From the NCBI RefSeq assembly GCF_016718685.1, contig NZ_JADKCX010000124.1:1-20099 (forward strand): a stretch of DNA of 20,099 bases, given 5' to 3'. Position 1 is the stretch's first letter. Each line of letters begins with the position of its first letter. The stretch comes from Haliscomenobacter sp. (lineage in GTDB: Bacteria; Bacteroidota; Bacteroidia; Chitinophagales; Saprospiraceae). This document shows positions 1 through 7,729 of the stretch, in pieces. A program made the position numbers and the translations under genes. A model generated the notes under the pieces. It was given only the letters and a program-made list of their open reading frames with translations, did no database searches and was not told the origin of the DNA.

Positions 1-651
1 TTGCGCGTCAATAAGTTGAAGCGGCGCGCTACTCGATCGACATGAACATCCAGTGGAATCAACAACTGACTGGGAGATATGCGCTCCCAAATGCCAAAAT
101 CCACCCCTTGTTCGTCTTTGCGCACCATCCAGCGCAGGAACATGTTGAGGCGTTTGCAGGTAGAACCACGCAGCGGGGTTGGGATGTGTTTGCGGGTGCG
201 CTCGGGTGCATCCGGATGATCAAAAAACAAACGGTGAAAACCGGCTAGCGCCGCTTCTGTATTGATGGCAGTGGGGGAGAGGTGTTGTACAAAAGCATCC
301 TCCAGGGACTCGTGTTGCTGGTAGTATTGTTGGAAAAACTCCAAAAAATACAGGGTATCCGTAGCCTGGAAGGTGCGGTGTTTGAAATCCAGAAACCGGC
401 GACGGTCTTCTTCCTGATGATTCACCATAAAATCATACGGTGCTCCATCCATCAACTGGACCAATTCATTGGCCTTGTTGATGATGGTTTTGCGTTGCCC
501 CCAAGCCAGCATGGCGCCCCAGAAGCCCATGATTTCACGGTCCTGTTTTTTTGCTGAATTGATGCGGAATCGAAATGGATCCGCTGCGACAAACTCCCGG
601 ACGGTTGTATTCTGCCACACTGGCCTCCAATATAGTATACAAATCCTGCAT
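1..651 (-). CDS. TIGR02757 (DUF2400) family protein, C-terminus cut by window edge, frameshifted
   Basis: The reverse strand reads M-Q-D-L-Y-T-I-L-E from an ATG at 651 and continues to the left edge, so the C-terminus is missing. Recognisable family blocks, in order, are ISIPHQFSKK, REIMGFWGAMLAWGQRKTII, a run around RRRFLDFKHRTFQ, LRWMVRKDEQGVDFGIWERI and ISPSQLLIPLDVHVDRVARR. These match what I recall of the Bacteroidota TIGR02757 family, whose biochemical function is unknown. The frame must be repaired in three places: the GGG at 596-598 and the CC at 577-578 (a compensating pair that turns RPEFVAADP into unrelated residues), and the seven-A run at 546-552 (one A too many). The ATG overlaps the recX stop by one base, so the two are probably co-transcribed and translationally coupled. 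Family assignment is confident; function is not known. Confidence 0.85.
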
Positions 652-1115
652 TATTCGATTCTGAGTATAGCCCAAATGAGTTCTGATTCGAACCCCTTGC
701 GCATGGCGTATTGGAGCGGTTTTTTGGCGGGCGGCAAACTCCTCTTCTCCGGCCATTCCGCCTGTTTTTTGGCAATGACTTTGCAAGGTTTTGAGGTATT
801 CCTCCTCCTCAATCTCTTCCATTCCTTTGCGGATAGCATCCGACACTTTGCGCTGCTTCAGTTCCTGCTGGATGCGGATGCGCCCCACGATCTCGTGCGA
901 AATTTTCCCCGCGCATAGGTGCGCGTAAAACGCTCTTCATTGAGGAAATTGTCAGAAATCAATTCGGCAACAATCTCTTCCAGTAGGTCTCCGTATACCG
1001 AAAGTTCGTACAATTTTTGGCGTACTTCATGGTAGCATCGCTCTTGAAAAGCGCAATAGCGTTGCAACTTTTGGAGGGCAATCTCCCTGCCTGGAAATGG
1101 TTTTTGCAAAATCAC
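651..1115 (-). CDS. recX: RecX-like regulatory protein of RecA, frameshifted
   Basis: RecX proteins bind RecA filaments and limit their extension and recombinase activity. The N-terminal half (LQRYCAFQERCYHEVRQKL, then ELISDNFLNEERFTRTYARGKF) is the standard RecX three-helix repeat. After ...RTRSWG the frame is lost at the GGGG (minus strand) at 883-886; adding one G gives RIRIQQELKQRKVSDAIRKGMEEIEEEEYL. At least one further shift between about 720 and 785 is needed to reach the family-typical end YAMRKGFESELIWAILRIE and the TAA at 651-653. The spliced length of roughly 150 residues is normal for RecX. The best start I see is GTG at 1115; no ATG lies nearby in frame. The stop overlaps the ATG of the TIGR02757 gene by one base. 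recA is not in the window. Confidence 0.85.
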
Positions 1116-1144
1116 GTAATTTTTAATGTGTAAATTTTTAGCCC

Positions 1145-1178
1145 TGAAATTTAGCGCTAATTTAGCGAAGGAATTTCA
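1145..1178. repeat. Inverted repeat in the recX/mscS divergent gap
   Basis: TGAAATT at 1145-1151 is matched by AATTTCA at 1172-1178. Between them lie a 10-bp palindrome, TTAGCGCTAA (1151-1160), and a second TTTAGCG. It sits in the short space between divergent recX and mscS, so it could be an operator or a 5' hairpin of the mscS transcript. No factor can be named. Confidence 0.35.
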
Positions 1179-1197
1179 TCAAACATCTAACAATTAA

Positions 1198-1990
1198 ATG
1201 GAACCAACGTTACAGACAAAGCCAGCAAATTTATGGAATTTGCCATGACATTTGCCCCCAAATTAGCCGGAGCGCTGGTTGTATTGCTGATCGGACTTTG
1301 GATCACCAATTGGATCGTCTCCATCCTGAGCCGCAGAATGGAAAAAACCAAAGTAGACGAAAGTTTACGCCCCTTTTTGCTGAGTATGGTCAGTGTTTTG
1401 CTCAAAGTGATGATCATCTTTAGTGCAGCCAGGATTGTGGGGATTCAAACCACTTCATTTGTCGCCATCTTGGGCGCAGCGGGTTTGCCGTGGGTCTGGC
1501 CTTCAAGGCAGTTTGAGCAACTTTTGCCTCGGGAATTTTATTGCTCCTGTTTCGTCCTTACCGCGTTGGTGATTTGATTACAGTCCAGGGGTTTAACGGC
1601 GTCGTCAAAGAAATTCAAATTTTCACTACGGTTTTGATGACTCCAGACAACCGCACGATCATCATCCCCAATTCAGCCATAACCAGCGGTGCCATCGAAA
1701 ATCTGAGTTCAGCAGGAACCCGGGTTTTGGAAACGCTGGTGCCCATCGATCCGCACGAGGACATGGAAAAAGTCAGAAGAATTTTTGAAGAAGTAGCCAA
1801 AAAATCTCCTGGCTTTCTGGCGGAATTGCCGATTACTGCCCCCGTGTTGGACTTGTCTCCTACGGCTACCGTCCTGGGATTTCGGTACAGCGTAACCCCG
1901 GATTTATACCTGGATGCACAGGCCTATGCGAAAGAAGCAGTGCGCAAACGTTTCCACGCGGAAGGTATTTCTGGTGAGCACGAGCCGTAA
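1198..1990 (+). CDS. MscS-family small-conductance mechanosensitive channel, frameshifted
   Basis: MscS channels are inner-membrane heptamers that open under membrane tension to release solutes. Visible parts are a first hydrophobic helix (LAGALVVLLIGLWITNWIV), a second (LLSMVSVLLKVMIIFSAARI), the pore-lining block VGIQTTSFVAILGAAG followed by LAVGLAFKGSLSNFASGILL once the frame is repaired, then LLFRPYRVGDLITVQGFNG and the beta-domain block TPDNRTIIIPNSAITSG. Repair needs one G added in TTGCC near 1487, one G in AAGGCA near 1508, and one T removed from CTTTT near 1523. Upstream of the in-frame ATG at 1233 the frame reads T-N-V-T-D-K-A-S-K-F. Adding one A after ATGGAA would join this to the ATG at 1198, so I chose 1198. 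Spliced length of about 265 residues fits short MscS proteins. Confidence 0.88.
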
Positions 1991-2022
1991 TGGAAGTGAA
2001 ATTGGTGAAGCTTAAGCGAGGA

Positions 2023-2105
2023 GGTTGATGAAGGTTGATAGGTTGATAAGGTTGATTTAATTAACGTCTTCATCAACCCTTTTCAACCTTCATCAACCTA
2101 TCAAC
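2023..2105. repeat. Long imperfect inverted repeat built from GGTTGAT units, possible bidirectional terminator
   Basis: The left arm (2023-2056) contains four GGTTGAT-like units. The right arm (2072-2105) contains the complementary ATCAACC-like units, with a T/A-rich spacer between them. Imperfect pairing over roughly 34 bases is possible in several registers because the arms are internally repetitive. It lies between the convergent mscS and recQ genes, where a two-way terminator is expected. The right arm may include the last codons of recQ if its frame continues to 2093. Confidence 0.55.
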
Positions 2106-2132
2106 TTTTTCACAACTTCCCATTCTTCCGCC

Positions 2133-4239
2133 TCAAGCCATGGCCAACTTGATTTTATCATGAGACATTTTCCCGTCAAAATAATCGTATAAGGTTTTAA
2201 GCGAAGAAGGATTCTCCAGATAGCCTCTGGCCTTGAGGATTTGTTGAATTTCGACTTTGCTAACGAACTCAAACAGCGGCACCTCTTCCCCTGTTTCGTA
2301 CAAATAGGCCAGGTGCGCAAGGACTGTACTGGGTTCAATGCCCCTTTTTTCGGCGATTGCCTCAAGGCTCAGGCCTCTTTTGAGCAATTCCAGCGAAAGT
2401 TTATAGGTCAGATTTTTTTCTTTAGGAGAGGTGCTGCCGACAAACTCCAAAATGGTCTCCAAAAACTGCTGCCCAAACTGAGCCAATTTTTTTCACCTAC
2501 CCCGGAAACGCCCAATAAAGCGGCTTCGCTAAGCGGTTTTTTAAAGGCCATTTCTTCCAAAGTTGCATCCGAAAAGATCAAATGAGAGATGCCCTCTTGT
2601 TAGGCAATCTCTTTGCGCACCTGGCGCAGTTGTTCAAAGAGTTCATCGCAAGCGCTCTTGTTTGGCCTGGGTTTTGGGCTTGGTTTTGGCTGCGGCTTTC
2701 CTCTTCCTGGCGCTCTTTGTAGCTGGAGGGTTTCACCAGTTGCACTGTTCTGTTCTTTGAACAATACTTCGTGACTCGCTGCGGTAAGTCGCAACACGCT
2801 GTTGGCATCGTAGGCGATTTCCAAATAACCCAAATTGACCAATTGCATGAGGTATTGCTGCCAATCCCACTGCGACAAATCACGGCCAGCCCCGTAGGTT
2901 TTGATGGTATCGTAACCCAATTGACGGATTTCTTTACGGCCAGATCCCCGCAACACGTCGATGAGCATTCCCATCGGTACTTGTTCGTTGACGCGGTAAA
3001 CGGCGGACAAGGCTTTTTGGGCAATCTGAGTACCGTCGATGTATTGGGGCGGGTTGCGACAAATGTCACAGTTGCCGCAGTTGTTGCTCAAATTTTCGCT
3101 AAAATAGGCCAGGAGAATGCGGCGTCGACAGGCCAGTGACTCGGCGTATTGCTGCATGCGCTCCAGCTTCACCAGCTGAATTTCGTTTTGAGCCGCATTT
3201 TCCCCGTTTTGAATGATGTCGCGCAACATGCTCACATCGGCGAAGCTGTAAAAAAGCAAGGTATCTGCTTTGGCACCATCGCGGCCAGCTCGGCCAATTT
3301 CCTGGTAGTACCCCTCCAGGTTTTTGGGCAAATTGTAATGAATCACCCAACGCACATTCGATTTGTCGATCTATGCCAAAAGCCACGGTAGCACAGATGA
3401 TGTGGATGTTGTCGTTGATGAAATTGTCCTGAATTTTGGAACGCCGATCGGGCGAAAGCCCGGCGTGGTACGCTTCGGCTTTCAGGCCTTGTTGGGCCAA
3501 TTTGGCCGCTACATCCTCAGCGGTTTTTCGGCTCAGGCAGTAAATTATGCCCGCTTGTTTGGGGCGTTTTTGCACAAACTCCTGGATTTGCCCCAGCCGC
3601 TGCTGACCCGGACGTACTTCGAGACTCAAATTAGGGCGATCGAAGGAGGCAATGAAGATTCCGGGCTCTTCCAGCTTGAGCTGATCAACAATGTCTTTGC
3701 GGGTCAATTTATCCGCTGTAGCAGTCAGTGCAATGACGGGAACCTGGGGGAAATGTTGTTTGAGCATGCCCATTTGGGTGTACTCTGGCCGGAAATCGTG
3801 CCCCCAGGCGGAAATACAATGGGCTTCATCAATGGCAAATAGATTGATTTTGCCCCGTTTGAGAATGGAGACAAAATTGCCGGAGACGAGTTTTTCTGGC
3901 GAAACATACAGGAGCTGGAGCGCACCAGCGTAAAAAGTTTCTTCTACTTTCAACTGTTCCCGCGAATCGATGGCGCTGTTCAGGAAAGCGGCCTGGATGC
4001 CATTCGCCCGTAGTCCTTCCACCTGATCTTTCATCAGGGAAATAAGGGGGGAAACCACCACTTACAAGTGTCCTGGCAGCGTCACCGCGAAATTGAAACA
4101 TGCCGATTTGCCCTCCCGTTGGCATCAACACCAAGGCGTCTTTACCCGCAAATAGCCCGGATAATTTCGGCCTGAAGTGGCGAAATTGATCATAACCCAA
4201 GTAGCGTTTGAGCGCTTGTTTTGCTTTATCTATATTCAT
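2133..4239 (-). CDS. recQ: ATP-dependent DNA helicase RecQ, multiply frameshifted
   Basis: RecQ is a 3'-5' superfamily-2 helicase for recombination and fork repair. Spliced across frames, the protein reads MNIDKAKQALKRYLGYDQFR, Walker A MPTGGGKS (after repair near 4100-4130), VVVSPLISLMKDQVEGLRANG, DEAH box IDEAHCISAWGHDFRPEY, motif III ALTATAD, motif V around FG-GIDKSNVRW, motif VI QEIGRAGRDG, the zinc site with CRRRILLAYFSE and CGNCDIC, a winged helix, and an HRDC domain (IFSDATLEEMAF, GVSGVGEKKLAQFGQQFLETIL). Breaks lie at several points in 4040-4170, at motif V near 3370 (two bases short of FGMGIDK), at an in-frame TAA just before QEGISHLIFSDATL near 2600, and at the seven-T run near 2490. 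ATG 4239 is preferred over the upstream TTG at 4248. The stop is at 2133, or at 2093 if one more shift exists. Confidence 0.9.
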
Positions 4240-4328
4240 GCTCCACAAACATAAAGACAGCTGAGGAGGATTACAAATTCGAGGCTTGTTTATTCAGGGT
4301 TAATCCACTTAGGGCGGAGAAAAAGACT

Positions 4329-4366
4329 AGAGCCCTCGACAATTCCGGGCGGAGAGTGAGGGCTCT
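4329..4366 (-). terminator. Hairpin with 9-bp stem between the phosphatase gene and recQ
   Basis: AGAGCCCTC at 4329-4337 pairs perfectly with GAGGGCTCT at 4358-4366. On the minus strand the stem is followed within three bases by TCTTTTTC. This resembles a rho-independent terminator for the minus-strand phosphatase gene, or an attenuator-like element ahead of recQ. Confidence 0.5.
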
Positions 4367-4423
4367 TATGAAGGCATAATCTTTTTCTGGTGGTAAATGT
4401 AGACTATAAAAACAGAACTTGAA

Positions 4424-4441
4424 ACCCCATAAGTATGGGGT
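4424..4441 (-). terminator. Short perfect hairpin just after the phosphatase stop codon
   Basis: ACCCCATA at 4424-4431 and TATGGGGT at 4434-4441 form an 8-bp perfect stem with a 2-base spacer, nine bases past the TAA at 4450-4452. On the minus strand a T-rich tract (CTGTTTTTA) follows about ten bases later, so this is probably the first of two tandem terminators. Confidence 0.55.
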
Positions 4442-4449
4442 AGGGGCCG

Positions 4450-6859
4450 TTAATCCTCTTCCTCCCCAGTCTTCACAAATGCCCCCCGTCGAGGCGCGGG
4501 CATCACCGATTTCTCGCCCCGCACCGCCTTCCAGATGATTTCACTGAACAACAAATCCGGCACCTGATCCACTTGTTTGAGCGGCAGATTACGCGAAAGT
4601 TGGGAGAGTTTACCACTGCTTGGATTGAGTTGATTCAAATTGATGCGGTAAGGAGCGGCAGTGTAGGCTTGCAAATTGGCTTTTTTGGTAAAACAGGCGA
4701 ACATCGGAGTAGCCGCCGCGTCGTATTGGCTCAGCGGTTTCAGGCCCAGGATCAGTTCGATCGTACGCACCATACTGGCTGTCGTGTACAGGCTGCGCTC
4801 GTGGTGTTGGCGTTTGGTATAAGGGCTGGCAATCAGGGCAATAGAGCGGTGGGCATCCACATGGTCGGGACCGTTTTGGGCATCATCTTCCAGCACAAAA
4901 ACTACTGCTTCTTTCCAGATCGCACTGCGTGAGATATGTTCAATGATTTTCCCCAAAGCCCAATCGTTGTCAGCCACCATCGCCGCGGGTGTACGTGCGC
5001 CGGGAGATGCGCCATTGGTATGGTCTCCGCCCAAGCCAATGATGCTGAGTCGGGGTAAGGCTTTGTGGTTCAGTAGTGAATCAAAATCCGTTTTCCAGCG
5101 CTCGTAGCGCAACGAATCTTTGATGTCCAAATCCCAGGCCGGATATTTGCGACAAGTATAAGGCCGCAGTGCCACCGGGATGGGTGGGTTGTAGCCGTAA
5201 CCCATCTCTCCGTAATTGCGGATGCTGACCCCGTTTTTAAGGCAATGGTCCCAAATGAAACCCATTTTGGGAATGGCGGTAGGATTTTGGCCTTCATAGT
5301 CGTAAGCACCGCCGCGACCGCCATAATTGGTTGGCCAGGTTTTTTCCAGATAGTCATTGGCGTAGGCACCCATCGACCAACTGTGGCCGTCGGCACTTAC
5401 CTCGGCGTTGACGTAAAAATTGTCGAGCAACACAAATTCCCGGGCCAATTTGTGGGCGTTGGGGGTCACACTGTCGGGAAACAAGCAGAGGTTTGGGTCA
5501 CCATTGCCCGCTTTGACATCCCCCAAAACCTGATCGTAGGTGCGGTTTTCCCGCACGATGTAAAATACGTAGCGGATTGGAGAGGGCTGACCCACCACCT
5601 GGGAATAGGTTACCAGCTTCACCGGCGGCTTTTTGTTCGATGGCTTTGTTGTAAGGAGTATTTTCATATACCCATTTGGAATACAGCATCAACTCCTGGG
5701 TACTGGGCACGCTGATGATGGACAAAGATCCTTTGAACAAGCCGCCGATGTATTCGTCGCCATCGTGGCCACTAGTGGGTTGTGGGCCATGTGGATTGGC
5801 CATGGATCCAATGCTGCCCTTGCCATTGGCCACGTAAATTTTATTGTTGTGTATCCTTACCGAAGTGGGATACCAACCCGTGGGGATAAACCCTTCGGCT
5901 TCGCTACGCCCGGGTTCAGCCACATCAAAAATTACCAGGCAATTGTTGTCGGCATTGGCAACGTAAAGGGTTTTGCCATCGGCAGAAAGCGCCAGTGCAT
6001 TGGGCGCGCTGCCAGTGGGCGCATCCGGGTACAAAGCCGCCACCAAGGTTTCGGTATTGCGGCGCGTGGGTAGATCGATGACTTCAACGGTATTGTCGTC
6101 AGCACAAGCCACAAAAAGGCGTAGGCCATCGGGACTTTGGATCATTTCGGTAGGGTGCAAACCAGTGGGGATTTGGGCTACAATGCGCTGGGAACGGATG
6201 TCATAAATGGCTACTGCACGCCCACCCCACAGCGAGATGTACACTTCTTTTTGGTCTTTGGACAACAAACAAGTGTAAGGCTGGGCATCCAGGGCGATTT
6301 TTTGACGAACTTGTTTTTGGCTCAAATCGAGGACGTAAAAGGCTTTGGAATCTTTACCTACTACATATAAGGTTTGTGCGGCTTCATCGAGACTCATTCC
6401 AGCCGTCCAGATCGATTCTTTTGGCCCGCGTTGGCCTAATGCAATGGAGTCTTGGATTTGCAGTTTGTCTTTAATGATTTGGTAGATGCGTACGTTGTTG
6501 TCGTTGCCTCCCGAAGCATACAGGACATTGGCTTGGGCGTTTAATGCCAACCCATACCAAGCCTTGGGTACCATCAGGGTATGCAATACACTGTCTTTTT
6601 CCAGATCAATCCATTGCAGGGAGTGGCCACTTTGGCCATTGTTGCTGACGGCGGCACGACGGCCATCCGTACTGAGTACCAACTGCAAGGGAAGATCGCC
6701 TAGAACCACTTGTTTGCCCACCGGGCTGAGGCTCCAGCCATTGGGCAATTGGATGCGGCGGGCGGGCAGATTATGCTTGCCGGAGCGGAAAGATGCATCA
6801 TGGCAGGACAAAAGTTGGAGCAAGAGCAAAAGGAGCAGATAGCCTGGACTTTTTAGCAT
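4450..6859 (-). CDS. YncE-type beta-propeller / alkaline phosphatase-superfamily lipoprotein, one frameshift
   Basis: About 800 residues. It starts at ATG 6859 with a lipoprotein signal (SPGYLLLLLLLQLLSC), so the mature protein is probably lipid-anchored in the envelope. The first ~450 residues form a YVTN/YncE-like propeller, with repeats such as LYASGGNDNNVRIYQI, VYISLWGGRAVAIYDI, LFVACADDNTVEVIDL and LYVANADNNCLVIFDV. The C-terminal half is a phosphoesterase (PF04185) of the alkaline-phosphatase fold: ENRTYDQVLGD, SADGHSWSMGAYANDYLEKTWP, GLGGDHTNGA and EDDAQNGPDHVDAHRS, the last containing probable metal ligands. The substrate is unknown. The halves are in different frames; removing one A (minus strand) from the five-A run at 5630-5634 joins AIEQK to PPVKLVTYSQVVG. 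Frames upstream of 6859 lack homology, so this ATG is the start. The combination matches NCBI's 'bifunctional YncE family protein/alkaline phosphatase family protein'. Confidence 0.88.
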
Positions 6860-6969
6860 AACCTGAATTTTTCTGAAAAGTACGGCGCTGAAAAGGAAAA
6901 TGGGCGGGCACAAGGTGAAGTTTTTGTGAATTTTATTCTTTCCTTTGCAACGCAAAAAAATCACACGAC

Positions 6970-7729
6970 ATGTTTTTATTCATCGGCCAATTGATTGATT
7001 TTATCCTCCATATCGACGATCACCTACTGGAAATGGTCAACCAATACGGTAGCCTGGTGTACATCGTCCTGTTCATCATCGTTTTTGCAGAAACCGGTCT
7101 GGTGGTCACGCCCATTTTACCCGGCGACAGTTTACTTTTTGCGGCCGGGGCTTTGGCCGCTGGCGCCCAAAAACTGGATGTGACGCTGTTGATCATCCTC
7201 TTTTTTGTGGCAGCAGTATTGGGCAATACGGTGAACTATGCGATTGGCCGCTACTTCGGGCCGCGCATTTTTCAGATCAAAAGCCGCTGGATCAAAATGG
7301 AATACCTGGAGCGCACCAAGGCTTTTTACGACAAATACGGCGCAACTGCCGTGGTGCTCAGTCGCTTTGTGCCCATTTTACGCAGCTTCGTGCCTTTTGT
7401 GGCCGGAGTAGGGCAAATGGCCTGGGGCAAATACATGGCGTACACCGTTTTTAGCGCCGCCATCTGGGTGGTGCCGATTACCTTATTGGGTTACTGGTTT
7501 GGCAATGTTCCCATCGTGAAGGAGAATTTCAGTCTGGTCGTTTTGGGTGTCATTGGGGATTAGTTTGTTGCCAATCCTTTATCAAGCGGTTAAGGGATTT
7601 TTTGCCAAAAGGTGGAGGAGGGCAAAAAGGGCCGGCTGGTTTTTGACTTTACTGTATTGTCCTCATTTCGGTTTCAACACCAACTTGATCCGATTTTTAT
7701 CTTCAAAGTATCGCTTAGCGGCAGCCTGA
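6970..7729 (+). CDS. DedA family (SNARE-associated/VTT) membrane protein, frameshifted near C-terminus
   Basis: DedA-family proteins are polytopic inner-membrane proteins; some members flip undecaprenyl phosphate or other lipids. The family blocks FAETGLVVTPILPGDSLLFAAG and YGATAVVLSRFVPILRSFVPFVAGV (acidic loop and arginine-containing membrane motif) are present, as is a closing GYWFGNVPIVKENFSLVVLGVIG. The frame then hits TAG at 7561. Removing one G from the GGGG at 7555-7558 gives ISLLPILYQAVKGFFAKRW, the usual tail. In that frame the next stop is 7729, overlapping the convergent M16 gene by about 67 bases. A second shift ending at TGA 7644-7646 is equally possible, so the 3' end is uncertain. 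Start ATG 6970. It is divergent from the phosphatase gene across a 110-base gap. Confidence 0.88.

Noticed and set aside
2023..2105. CRISPR-like array from the GGTTGAT units
   Set aside because: The units are about 7-8 bases with no spacers of regular length, and no cas gene is present.
2511..2540. AGCGAAGCCG string in recQ as a further copy of the palindromic core
   Set aside because: Only ten bases match, and the residues (P-L-S-E-A-A-L) fit the normal HRDC domain, so chance is sufficient.
6940..6947. TTCCTTTG as a -7 box for the DedA gene
   Set aside because: It has one mismatch to TAnnTTTG, and the nearest TTTG at 6923-6926 is too close to be a normal -33 element.
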